Positions 9,471 through 17,379 of a stretch of 64,000 bases of DNA are shown one piece after another. The DNA lies in NCBI GenBank assembly GCA_014728215.1, contig WJLZ01000126.1, positions 1 to 64,000 of the forward strand, written 5' to 3'. The notes under the pieces are model-generated. The model worked only from the letters and a program-made list of their open reading frames with translations, was not told the origin of the DNA and did no database searches. This DNA comes from Chitinivibrionales bacterium. Its GTDB lineage: Bacteria; Fibrobacterota; Chitinivibrionia; Chitinivibrionales; WJKA01. Position 1 is the stretch's first letter, and each line of letters opens with the position of its first letter. Position numbers and translations under genes: made by a program.

Positions 9471-10113
9471 CTTGATTGTACTTCCTCAGAAGAATGAAAT
9501 GCCTGGTAATTGTGCAACTCGCTGTATTTTCCAGTAGATGTTCCACATACCGGAACGTTTCTTGTGAAAAAAAACATATATGGGTTATATCTTCCTTGTA
9601 CCACCATGAGAGAAAATTGCTGTCTGGATAGAACGCGGTTTTTATGAAGGCTGTTCCACCGGGAACAAGGGCCTTCCAGATTTTACGAAGCTCCTCGGCT
9701 GGTTTTCGAAGGTGTTCGATAACTTCACAGAGAACAACACAGTTATATTTTTTTTCCAAAGCCCTGCCACCGACACCGTATAAGGGATCGTAGGCTGCAC
9801 ATTCATAGCCGGCCTTCTTCAGAAGTGAAGTTAGTGCGGCGTGTTCGCCGCTGCCGAAATCCAGAATCCGGCCCCCCGGCCGTGCGATTTTCTGTATATT
9901 TGATACTATACGCCCGAGATAGCCGATATATTGTTTATCCTCTCCATCGTTGGTATGAAGTGCATATCGTGCTTTTTCTTCATGAATCCCCACATGATAC
10001 TTTGGCGGCACAAAGCGCAACGCACAGGTTTGACAGTGATAATATTCTCTCCGTCCATCCGCCCCCAGAAAAACCGTGTGAGGCTCCCGGCACAGTGGAC
10101 ATTCCATGCTCAT
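9460..10113 (-). CDS. Zinc-ribbon plus class I methyltransferase (Methyltransf_23-like)
   Basis: About 217 residues from an ATG that overlaps the preceding stop as ATGA (10110-10113), which decides the start over the longer form at 10134. The N-terminus has a four-Cys zinc ribbon (CPLC...CQTC). A SAM-binding loop follows (ILDFGSGEHAAL), then CEVIEHLRKP, typical of Methyltransf_23 proteins in polysaccharide or natural-product gene clusters. It probably methylates a sugar or lipid-linked intermediate in this operon. The substrate cannot be deduced. Confidence 0.75.
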   Translation of the reverse strand: MSMECPLCREPHTVFLGADGRREYYHCQTCALRFVPPKYHVGIHEEKARYALHTNDGEDKQYIGYLGRIVSNIQKIARPGGRILDFGSGEHAALTSLLKKAGYECAAYDPLYGVGGRALEKKYNCVVLCEVIEHLRKPAEELRKIWKALVPGGTAFIKTAFYPDSNFLSWWYKEDITHICFFSQETFRYVEHLLENTASCTITRHFILLRKYNQDDA

Positions 10114-10796
10114 CCCAGAAACGGATTGAGCCATGCCATCAGAAATCCGGTAATAACCGGAACAGTAAGGTTGTCGTTAATCTCAAAATTTTTAATGGTA
10201 ATCGGAAAAAGCTCCATCACCGTAATAGCCGCGGCGGTTATCAGAGCAAGGGGCAGAGAAATAGTACCGGACCATGCGCTGAGAAGACCGGGCATGTGAG
10301 GAAAAACAGCCATCAGCAATATGCCGCAGCAGATAAAGCAGGCAACCGACCCTTCCAGGGATTTCTTCCCGATTTTAATCTTTCCCATGCTTATTCCCAC
10401 CAATGCAGCCGCAGCATCACCCCAGATAAAAAGCCAGAGCGCCATTGCAGCGATATGGGGACGGTTAATGAAAATTATCGAACAGAGAAGTGATGACATA
10501 CAGATATAGGTGGCCCCCGAAAACTTCCTCTCCTCATCAGGCCGCATCATGGAACCAAACATCTTATTCACGACCCCCTTCATGAATGCCACCCGGAACC
10601 GTAAGATCTCACCACCCAGGAAAAGGAAGGTAAAAAAGGCCAGAATAAGCACAGGATAATATTCCGGTTTAATCCCCCCCGGTACCCAGGATGCCTCCGC
10701 TGCATAGTTGGGGATATAAAAAATCCCGGCAGGAATCACAATGCCGAAGATAAGATGGAGAACTTTTCGCTGTATTTCTTCTTTCCTCAGTTTCAT
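10110..10796 (-). CDS. SEC59/DGK1/VTE5-type CTP-dependent membrane kinase
   Basis: 228 residues with about six hydrophobic membrane segments. The motif GDAAAALVG with following KIGKKSLEGS is the signature of the dolichol kinase/phytol kinase/diacylglycerol kinase family (COG0170), which phosphorylates a membrane alcohol with CTP. The candidate substrate is a polyprenol, phytol-like alcohol or diacylglycerol. The gene overlaps both neighbours by 4 bases (ATGA), so it is translationally coupled to the NHL protein upstream and the methyltransferase downstream. This context points to making or recycling a lipid carrier or lipid headgroup, which is inference. Confidence 0.75.
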   Translation of the reverse strand: MKLRKEEIQRKVLHLIFGIVIPAGIFYIPNYAAEASWVPGGIKPEYYPVLILAFFTFLFLGGEILRFRVAFMKGVVNKMFGSMMRPDEERKFSGATYICMSSLLCSIIFINRPHIAAMALWLFIWGDAAAALVGISMGKIKIGKKSLEGSVACFICCGILLMAVFPHMPGLLSAWSGTISLPLALITAAAITVMELFPITIKNFEINDNLTVPVITGFLMAWLNPFLG

Positions 10797-12094
10797 TCAG
10801 CTGTCCGTTTCGTTTGGGTGGTGACAGGATAATCCCAATGAAAATAAGTATATGATGAATAGGTTGGCTCAATTCGAAGGGTCAGAGGGCCTTTTTCGAC
10901 AATATTTTTTCTATCTTTAACTGTCAGCGATGTGCCGCCGGGAAGAATTCGGCGTTTTTTCACCAGAAAGGAAGTATCCGATTCAGTTGCCTTAAACAAA
11001 GAGACATAACTGTATTCGGTGCAGTCTACAGTGAGTTCATAGACATTGGGGCTTTTTCGTTCAAAATCCTTTGACTGCAGCTCAGTGCCGATCCAGTAAT
11101 ACTGTGCCCCCTTCTTTTCGGCGATGAATGTCTGGCCGTAGCGTTTCCAGATAGCAATTCCCCGGGGTTCGACAAACTGATTGTCCTTTGTTCCGTAAGA
11201 ACCGAAAACATCAAGCAGCTCCAGATTATGATCAAACTTGAGAATGCAGTGGTTCTCCTTATCGGTAACCCATAGATTATGATAGTAATCTACCGCCGCA
11301 TATTCGGCCCGGTGATTCGAGGGCATGGTGATTTTTCGAATAACGGAGCCGTCGAATTTGATTTTCCAGAGCCGTCGTCCCCCTTTATCCGCACAGAGGA
11401 TCAGACGGTCCTTATTGAAATAGCTCCATTTCATTCTGCCGTCGGCAACAGCAATCGCTGTCGGCCCCTTTTCAAACATGGTTGCTCCGGGACGGGGTAT
11501 GGTTCGTGCAACCACTCCGGAAGTATCGAAAACCACGATCCTCCTGTTGCCGGGATCGGTGACATACACTTTTCCCTGCGCACCGAGAGCGACCCGTTCC
11601 GGACTGCGTAATTTCGGCCCGCCCCCCTTACTGCCGTCAAAGGCCTTCACCCACCGAACCTCTTTTTCGGGATTGAAAAGATGAACAATCCGATTGTTGC
11701 CCCGGTCGGCAACAAACACGTGTCCCCGGGCATTGGTGGTCACCCCACGTGGATCGAGAAACTCATCCCTGCCGCTCCCTTTCTTTCCATACAGCCCCAA
11801 GGTCCACATCGAAGTGTTGTATATCAACTGATGCCTTCCCGAATTAACGCCATATACCACGACCTCATCATCGTCCTTTTCCGTGGATGGATCATCGCGG
11901 GAATCCATCTTTGCGGTCGCAAGCCCCTGGGGATCATCAAAAAATGTCACCGGACCAAAAAACATGAAAAGATGTTTCGGTGTGGCTTTCCGGATTCCAT
12001 AGGAATGACCATAGGGAGGAAATACAAGCGTTTCTCCACGTCCCGGAACCGCAAATCCAAAGATAAAGGCGGAAAAAAGCAATTTTTTAAACAT
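10793..12094 (-). CDS. Secreted NHL-repeat (beta-propeller) protein
   Basis: About 433 residues from the ATG at 12094, chosen because it begins directly with a signal peptide (MFKKLLFSAFIFGFAVPG). A longer in-frame form from 12199 would place that signal internally. NHL-type repeats run through the middle: DPRGVTTNARGHVFVADRGN, then VALGAQGKVYVTDPGN and YHNLWVTDKEN, predicting a beta-propeller. The C-terminal 80 residues are a separate beta-rich region (VKKRRILPGG). It is the first gene of the overlapping operon 8108-12094. The role is likely periplasmic or surface scaffold or ligand binding. Confidence 0.75.
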   Translation of the reverse strand: MFKKLLFSAFIFGFAVPGRGETLVFPPYGHSYGIRKATPKHLFMFFGPVTFFDDPQGLATAKMDSRDDPSTEKDDDEVVVYGVNSGRHQLIYNTSMWTLGLYGKKGSGRDEFLDPRGVTTNARGHVFVADRGNNRIVHLFNPEKEVRWVKAFDGSKGGGPKLRSPERVALGAQGKVYVTDPGNRRIVVFDTSGVVARTIPRPGATMFEKGPTAIAVADGRMKWSYFNKDRLILCADKGGRRLWKIKFDGSVIRKITMPSNHRAEYAAVDYYHNLWVTDKENHCILKFDHNLELLDVFGSYGTKDNQFVEPRGIAIWKRYGQTFIAEKKGAQYYWIGTELQSKDFERKSPNVYELTVDCTEYSYVSLFKATESDTSFLVKKRRILPGGTSLTVKDRKNIVEKGPLTLRIEPTYSSYTYFHWDYPVTTQTKRTAE

Positions 12095-12203
12095 AGAGAC
12101 GAATTGAAGGAAAAGGGTACGATTGTGGGGAAAACGAAAAGAATTGAAAACAAAAAACCTGTCCCGAAATACTATGGGAACCACGAAATGAGAAAACATT
12201 GTA

Positions 12204-12260
12204 CCTTTAACCTTTAACCTTTAACCTTTAACTTTTAACTTTTAACTTTCGACTTTCGGC
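12204..12260. repeat. Heptamer tandem repeat (CTTTAAC)n
   Basis: About eight degenerate copies of a 7-base unit, CTTTAAC changing to TTTTAAC and then TTTCGAC, lie just outside the NHL gene. Related heptamer runs recur in other spacers of this window (20241-20284, 26374-26430, 29820-29850, 41081-41122). Confidence 0.85.
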
Positions 12261-12395
12261 ACGCTCAGTGCATCGAGTTGGACTGAAAGAAAAATACATT
12301 TTTCAATAATTCAAAGTCCTGTTTGTTACGGTGGTTCAATGAAATTATTTTAAACAATCTGTTTCCAGACACCACGAAGGGGTTATCTTCATATT

Positions 12396-12821
12396 ATGAA
12401 ACCTATTGTATTGGCCATGATCATTTGCGATTACTATTACCGGGATTCCCATACGGGTAAAAGTATTCTTTCCGGAACGTTCAGTTCCATTAACAGTCCG
12501 AAATTCCCGTCAAAGCACGGTAATTGCGCAGTGTATATCGCACTCACCGATGTTGCGCAGAACGGAAAAATCCAGTTGGAATTTAAAAAAGAAAATGGTC
12601 CCTTTTCAATGAAACTCCCTCCCTGGGATGTAAAATGTCCTGAAAACCGCCGTGCAGTGGTTGAAATCGGCGGTAATATCAACGGACTGCCGCTTCCCGA
12701 AGAAGGGTATTATGAATTTGTGGTGCTCTGGAATGAAAACGAAATTTCTTCACGACGCCTTAAGGCAGTAAAAATCGATGTTGGCCCTGAAGATTCGCCC
12801 CCACCAAAACAAGAGGATTAA
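12396..12821 (+). CDS. Small protein of unknown function (DUF6941-like)
   Basis: 141 residues, soluble, no signal peptide. The opening VLAMIICDYYYRDSHTGK and the later LSGTFSSINSP look like a family of short bacterial proteins of unknown function (my recollection is DUF6941). Those proteins read 'CD...TGK...LGTF' near the N-terminus and are predicted beta-sandwiches. The C-terminus is Pro-rich and acidic (EDSPPPKQED). It is followed after three bases by a small membrane protein, so the pair is probably one operon. No function can be assigned. Confidence 0.6.
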   Translation: MKPIVLAMIICDYYYRDSHTGKSILSGTFSSINSPKFPSKHGNCAVYIALTDVAQNGKIQLEFKKENGPFSMKLPPWDVKCPENRRAVVEIGGNINGLPLPEEGYYEFVVLWNENEISSRRLKAVKIDVGPEDSPPPKQED

Positions 12822-12824
12822 TCT

Positions 12825-13046
12825 ATGGAACTCTCAATTATTCTCGTAAAAATTGTCGGTGCCCTCCTGCTTATCTGGACCCTCTATTCTATCTATAAAC
12901 ATGTCAAAGAGGTCAAAGCGATAAGCAGCTCCCCGAACCAGGAAGAAGTCCAGTCGGTCAGCGAACAGGTGCTCAACAGTATCCTTCTCTACCTCTGGCT
13001 GGCCTTTATGGTTGTTTTTTCGGTTGGTATGATCGTGAATAACTAA
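12825..13046 (+). CDS. Small two-helix membrane protein
   Basis: 73 residues with two predicted membrane helices (about 5-25 and 50-70) separated by a charged 25-residue linker rich in Glu and Ser. It starts three bases after the preceding stop and is probably co-transcribed with it. I do not recognise the family. It could be an accessory subunit or a membrane anchor for the soluble partner encoded upstream. Confidence 0.6.
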   Translation: MELSIILVKIVGALLLIWTLYSIYKHVKEVKAISSSPNQEEVQSVSEQVLNSILLYLWLAFMVVFSVGMIVNN

Positions 13047-13195
13047 AAGGGGTTTCCACCCCTTATCCCCTTTAGGAGCCGGAGCATAGGGATGTGCGGA
13101 GACGACTGCCGAAGGCAGGGCCGCAAGGCCACGGAGCAGGACTGCGGAGTGCAAAATGCTTGATTATAGGCTATGGCACCGGAAGGTGCATAGGA
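13047..13195. other. Spacer with a series of stable hairpins (possible structured RNA or REP-like element)
   Basis: The 255-base gap after the small membrane protein gene holds four hairpins in a row. These are AAGGGGT/ACCCCTT at 13047-13064, CTGCC-GAA-GGCAG at 13106-13118, GGCC-GCAA-GGCC at 13119-13130, and CTAT(G)GCACC-GGAA-GGTGCATAG at 13171-13193. Two of the loops are GNRA tetraloops. The first hairpin may end the upstream transcript. No open reading frame of note is present. Confidence 0.45.
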
Positions 13196-13301
13196 AGAGC
13201 GTTGCAGGCGTGATATGACATTGTCGGTTTGTGACGGGAAAGCTTTATTTGATCGATTAAAAGAATTGCCCCTTCCGTCGGTCTTTCATTGGGACGGTTA
13301 T

Positions 13302-14006
13302 TCATTTTTTTCCTATTGGGCAGACTGAAACACAAATACCGCATATGCTTGTATTTTTTTGAAGATTTCTTTTTGCCAATTCTCTACATTTATTTCTGCA
13401 TTTAAAGGCATTATAAAATTCATCTCTATCAGTTTCAGTATTCCATTTCTTTCCATTTGCAGCTTGTGCCGGACAATTAGTGACACAGATATTACAATTA
13501 CCACATTTACTTTTAATTATTGGGGTGCCTGTTTCAAATTCGTAATTTCCATTTTCAACCAATATTGTAGAGAGCCTTAATCGTGGGCCATATTCTTTTG
13601 ATATCAACAAATCAGTTTTTCCTATCCAGCCAATACCCGCTTGAGTAGCTGCAAATTTATGAGAAAATTCTGTTCTCAATGTTTTTTGATATTCTTCATC
13701 CACATCTTTGTCCTTAAGGGTTGGCTTTACTAATTTGTATCCTATCCCGGCAGTTTCTAATACTTTTTCAATTCTATGCAGTTGCATTTCCAAATTCGCA
13801 TTGGTTTCTCTATAGAGTTCATAATATTCCAAAGTTGGACCGTTCTCTATAGAATCTATTATCAAATCATCCATTTTTTTTCCAATAGAAATCGCATACT
13901 TATATCTTCGAAATTTCCCACTCAATAACCCCTCTACTTTTGCGAAACCCAGTAGATATCCTGAAGATGATTGAATAATGTCTTGAATTTCTTTTTGTAT
14001 TTGCAT
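13302..14006 (-). CDS. QueG-like double 4Fe-4S cluster protein
   Basis: 234 residues from the ATG at 14006, picked because GGAAAG lies five bases upstream; the in-frame ATG at 14087 has no such site. The C-terminus has two ferredoxin-type cysteine sets (CGNCNICVTNC and CGICVSVCP), as in epoxyqueuosine-reductase-like proteins. Upstream, AATQAGIGWIGKTDLLI is the matching QueG-family region. The cobalamin-binding N-terminal half of true QueG is not obvious, so this is a relative and not QueG itself. The gene is clearly more AT-rich than its neighbours and uses A/T-ending codons, a sign of horizontal transfer. Confidence 0.75.
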   Translation of the reverse strand: MQIQKEIQDIIQSSSGYLLGFAKVEGLLSGKFRRYKYAISIGKKMDDLIIDSIENGPTLEYYELYRETNANLEMQLHRIEKVLETAGIGYKLVKPTLKDKDVDEEYQKTLRTEFSHKFAATQAGIGWIGKTDLLISKEYGPRLRLSTILVENGNYEFETGTPIIKSKCGNCNICVTNCPAQAANGKKWNTETDRDEFYNAFKCRNKCRELAKRNLQKNTSICGICVSVCPIGKK

Positions 14007-14046
14007 TTTCTTTCCGCCCCGGGGGTGTCCAAAATAACTATATATG

Positions 14047-15036
14047 CTAGGGAGTACTTGTCTCCGGTCTTTTCCCGTTTTTTTCAAAGAGCGCTATTGC
14101 TGCGTTCATGTCGCCCGGAAATGGTGCGCTGAGTTCCGTTTCTTTTTGAGTGAAAGGATGGATAAAGGAGATTTTGAATGCGTGCAGTGCGTGGCGGGTG
14201 AAGCATTTGAATATTTTGTAGGCAAAGGGGCGGTAGAGGGGGGCGATCTTTTTGACCTGTTCTCTGTCTCCGCCATAGAGGGGATCGGCGACAACCGGAA
14301 ATCCGGTATAGGAGGCATGGATTCGTATTTGATGGGTCCGTCCGGTATGGGGGCTGAACTCGACAACAGAAATGCCCGATTCGAATGTAAGGAGACGGTA
14401 TGATGTTTTCGCGGGTTTACCGTTTTTTTTTATGACATGTCTGATAGGATCGGACCGGCTTCGCCCAATGGGAGCTTCGATAGTCCCCTGCTCCTGCGGG
14501 CGGGCACCGATACAGATACCGATATAGCGTTTGGATATTTTTCGTTCTGAAAAAAGTGATGCCAGCGCGGCATGGGCCTGATTTGTTTTGGCGACTAAAA
14601 GAATACCGGAAGTTTCTTTGTCTAACCGGTGAACGATGCCCGGACGGTCGTGGGCAAAGCCGTCGGACAGTGAAGGGATATGATATGCCAGGGCATTGGC
14701 AAGGGTGCTGTCCCGCACTCCGCTTCCCGGATGTACCACCATACCCGCGGGTTTGTTGACTGCAATGAGGTAATTGTCTTCGTAAACAATATCAAGGGGA
14801 ATATCCTGAGGCACGAGTGTCGTTGAAGTGAGTGCTGTCATCTCCTGTTCATCGATAGTAACGTCATCACCCCTCTTGAGTCGTACGTTTTTCCCGGCAA
14901 CTGTCCCATTCACCAGCACACCGCCCGACTTGATCGCCTTCTGCACCTGCGACCGTGTCATACCTTCCATAACACCCGCCACAAACACATCAAGACGGCT
15001 CCCCGAAGAATTTTCATCTATTATATAGGTATTCAT
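14047..15036 (-). CDS. rluD: 23S rRNA pseudouridine synthase, RluA/RluD family
   Basis: 329 residues. An N-terminal S4 RNA-binding domain (residues about 12-60, SRLDVFVAGVMEGMTRSQVQ) precedes the pseudouridine synthase fold with the catalytic HRLDKETSG (Asp139). Length and S4 domain fit RluD, which modifies helix 69 of 23S rRNA, although other RluA members share this layout. The gene starts 30 bases after lspA ends and is on the same strand, the common lspA-rluD order in bacteria. Confidence 0.85.
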   Translation of the reverse strand: MNTYIIDENSSGSRLDVFVAGVMEGMTRSQVQKAIKSGGVLVNGTVAGKNVRLKRGDDVTIDEQEMTALTSTTLVPQDIPLDIVYEDNYLIAVNKPAGMVVHPGSGVRDSTLANALAYHIPSLSDGFAHDRPGIVHRLDKETSGILLVAKTNQAHAALASLFSERKISKRYIGICIGARPQEQGTIEAPIGRSRSDPIRHVIKKNGKPAKTSYRLLTFESGISVVEFSPHTGRTHQIRIHASYTGFPVVADPLYGGDREQVKKIAPLYRPFAYKIFKCFTRHALHAFKISFIHPFTQKETELSAPFPGDMNAAIALFEKNGKRPETSTP

Positions 15037-15066
15037 GTAAAAATCGGTGGTCAGAAGCCAGTTCTA

Positions 15067-15660
15067 TTATTGTTGCCTATTATTCTCATCCATTATCATC
15101 CCACGCTCTTTTCCCTTCTCCTCCACAAAACTCTCTGGTTCCTTCTTACTCTGCACTTCATCCCGTATAAAGCAGAAAAGCAAAATCCCCACCCCGACGG
15201 AGACATAGATATCGGCAAAGTTATATATCGGCCAGTAGACGTCTTCGGAAATTCCCATTTTAATGAAATCCACTACCCCTTTCTGCGGATGGATAATTCT
15301 GTCCCAGAGGTTGCCGATTGCGCCCGGAAGGATCAATGCCAAGCCGAAACGCATAGGGAGATCATTTACCCGAATATGGTGATAGTAGATAAGCAGGACG
15401 ATTACTGCGATAGTGGAAAATATAAAGAAGAAAAGATGAAGCGGGAATCCGGGGAAAATGGAGCGGGGATCGAACCCGAACAGCATCCCTTTATTGTATA
15501 CGAGTATAAACTGAAGATAATCGCCGATCACCTCCACCGGTTTTCCCATGCGGAGCATTGTTTCCGCAAGATACTTTGTGTACCAGTCTGCAAGAAATCC
15601 GACAATTGTTATCACAATAAGCAGCACCCATTTATTGGAAAACGGCAGTTTCTTTTCCAT
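15067..15660 (-). CDS. lspA: Lipoprotein signal peptidase (signal peptidase II)
   Basis: 197 residues with four membrane helices. The two catalytic aspartates are in GNLWDRI/GVVDF and YNFADIYVSVG. It cleaves prolipoprotein signal peptides in the inner membrane, in keeping with the several lipoproteins of the window. I prefer the ATG at 15660 (AAAAGGAA upstream, and the helix starts at once) over 15681. The C-terminal tail of about 30 charged residues is longer than in E. coli LspA. Confidence 0.9.
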   Translation of the reverse strand: MEKKLPFSNKWVLLIVITIVGFLADWYTKYLAETMLRMGKPVEVIGDYLQFILVYNKGMLFGFDPRSIFPGFPLHLFFFIFSTIAVIVLLIYYHHIRVNDLPMRFGLALILPGAIGNLWDRIIHPQKGVVDFIKMGISEDVYWPIYNFADIYVSVGVGILLFCFIRDEVQSKKEPESFVEEKGKERGMIMDENNRQQ

Positions 15661-15703
15661 ATACGATTCCTTTTCTCCCATCTTTCGCCGGTCCGATTTT
15701 ATT

Positions 15704-15731
15704 TTAATACTCTATCTATAAGTGTTGTTAA
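15704..15731 (-). promoter_or_regulatory. Candidate sigma70-type promoter for lspA-rluD
   Basis: TTAACA at 15726-15731 and TATTAA at 15704-15709 on the minus strand, 16 bases apart, upstream of lspA in the spacer shared with the divergent UbiA gene. Found by eye only. Confidence 0.35.
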
Positions 15732-15752
15732 AATACCATTTTACGATTTAAA

Positions 15753-16604
15753 ATGATACCTGTTGTTTCATATTTCACCTTTATCCGTCCGGGCAATGCA
15801 GCCATGGCCGGCGGCGCAGTGGCACTGGGGTTCTGGCTTTCCCATGCAGACAGGCCCCTCTGGGAGTTGCTGTTACTCATGATCTCAGCAGTGTGTGCTA
15901 CCGGGTTCGGCAATGTGATCAATGATATCAGGGATATCGAATCGGACAAAATCAATCATCCCGACCGACCTCTTCCCACAGGTGAAATCTCTCCCTTTGC
16001 GGCAGGAGTCTTTGCCTTACTGCTCCTGATCACCGCACTTCTTTGTGCATATCTGGTATCATGGCTCCACTTGGCGGCAACCGCGGTTCCCTGCATTCTG
16101 CTCTTTTTCTATGCCCGCAGGCTGAAAGCTACACCTCTGGCAGGTAATATCATTGTCAGCCTTCTCGTAGCCTATCCGATTATTTACGGCGGCCTTGGCG
16201 CAGAACATAGAGAATACCTCTTTGCTCCTGCAGCACTGGCATTTCTTCTTAATCTAATACGGGAGATAGTCAAAGATATTCAGGACTCCCCGGGCGATAC
16301 CGATTCGGGTATTATCACCACGGCATCGCTACCCGAGACAGTGATAAAAATAATCCTCTATGCACTCACGCTTGTCTACACGGTCCTCCTGTTTATCCCC
16401 TACAGTTTCGGACATTTTCAGAAACCCTATCTTATTATCGTTCTGGCACTCATCATCCCTCTTCACCTATATACGGTCATGCACCTGCTATCCTCACAGT
16501 GGAAACAACAACTCGGAAAGCTTTCAAAACTGACAAAGCTGGAATTACTCTTCGGCCTTGCAGCACTGGCGGTTGACCGAGGGATCGGGGAATGGATGGG
16601 ATAG
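15753..16604 (+). CDS. UbiA-family prenyltransferase, DGGGP-synthase-like
   Basis: 283 residues with about eight or nine membrane helices. The first Asp-rich motif is NDIRDIESDKINHPDRPLP and the second is REIVKDIQDSPGD. The wording of both, and LKATPLAGNIIV between them, resembles the archaeal-type geranylgeranylglyceryl-phosphate geranylgeranyltransferase branch rather than UbiA or MenA. That branch attaches a second geranylgeranyl chain to GGGP. Many FCB bacteria carry homologues whose role is not settled. No Shine-Dalgarno is visible before the ATG. A GGGP synthase partner is not in the window. Confidence 0.75.
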   Translation: MIPVVSYFTFIRPGNAAMAGGAVALGFWLSHADRPLWELLLLMISAVCATGFGNVINDIRDIESDKINHPDRPLPTGEISPFAAGVFALLLLITALLCAYLVSWLHLAATAVPCILLFFYARRLKATPLAGNIIVSLLVAYPIIYGGLGAEHREYLFAPAALAFLLNLIREIVKDIQDSPGDTDSGIITTASLPETVIKIILYALTLVYTVLLFIPYSFGHFQKPYLIIVLALIIPLHLYTVMHLLSSQWKQQLGKLSKLTKLELLFGLAALAVDRGIGEWMG

Positions 16605-16700
16605 AGAATGGGAGGATGCAAGACAATGAGAATGATTAAGAATGACGAGGGAGAGGAAAAAAGGAAGTAAGATTAAGGAGATGATGACTAAGGACGATCA

Positions 16701-17300
16701 ATGAAAAAATATCACAATTTTATCCGGAATCTTTTTCTCTGCCTTTTCCTTCTCCTTATCGCTGCTCAGGCCGAATCCGGGGATCTTTCAAAGGCGCCGC
16801 TTCTGGATGAACTCGGGTTTTCTGCGGGATATAGTGTGATACTTGCTGAAGAGCTTGATAATCAGGAGCAGTATTATCCGCTGCTTCTGATGGGGACTAT
16901 TTCCCTTAATTTGACTCGGAAGCGTACGGCCGCGGGGAGCAGGGGGAGGCTTTTATGGTATTTCGAGCCCCAAATTAACCCGGTGATATACAGAGACAGA
17001 TTTTCTGAAATCGAATTCGGTGCTACAGTAATCGGCCTCAAGTATCGCTACAATTTTTCCCCCCGGTTCTGTGGCTATGCCATGATCGGGTCGGGGCCCC
17101 ATTTCATTTCGGTAGTCTGCGACAAACAGGCAAGCGGTTATATCTTTTCCGATAATTTCGCAATCGGCATCTGCAAATATGGTCCGGGGGGAACCGGTAT
17201 CAACCTCCAACTCAGATACCGCCATATTTCCAATGCCGGTATCATGGAACCAAACTGGGGAATCGACAACCTGTTTTTGGTTGGCGGTATGGAGTGGTAA
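16701..17300 (+). CDS. PagL-like lipid A 3-O-deacylase (outer membrane)
   Basis: 199 residues with a signal peptide and beta-barrel-like alternation. The C-terminal RYRHISNAGIMEPNWGID matches the PagL active-site strand: His, Ser two residues later, and an acidic residue at +14. In Pseudomonas PagL the triad is His/Ser/Glu, whereas here the third residue is Asp. PagL removes the 3-position acyl chain of lipid A in the outer membrane. AAGGA lies six bases before the ATG. The spacer upstream (16606-16690) is purine-rich, with GAATGA-like repeats. Confidence 0.7.
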   Translation: MKKYHNFIRNLFLCLFLLLIAAQAESGDLSKAPLLDELGFSAGYSVILAEELDNQEQYYPLLLMGTISLNLTRKRTAAGSRGRLLWYFEPQINPVIYRDRFSEIEFGATVIGLKYRYNFSPRFCGYAMIGSGPHFISVVCDKQASGYIFSDNFAIGICKYGPGGTGINLQLRYRHISNAGIMEPNWGIDNLFLVGGMEW

Positions 17301-17306
17301 GGGAGT

Positions 17307-17342
17307 AAAAACGGGCAAGTGCCCCGAAAGGCTCTTACCCGT
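17307..17342 (-). terminator. Rho-independent terminator of rpsA
   Basis: On the minus strand ACGGGTAAG (17342-17334) pairs with CTTGCCCGT (17319-17311) with one G-T pair, followed by five Ts. It lies 38 bases after the rpsA stop and between convergent genes. Confidence 0.75.
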
Positions 17343-17379
17343 ATCTTTATTCGTCATAGCTTGCTGAAACTATCCCGAC

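Noticed and set aside
13171-13193. TGGCACC...TGCA looked like a sigma54 promoter
   Set aside because: The -24 to -12 spacing is off by one base and the sequence is explained better as a hairpin with a GGAA loop.
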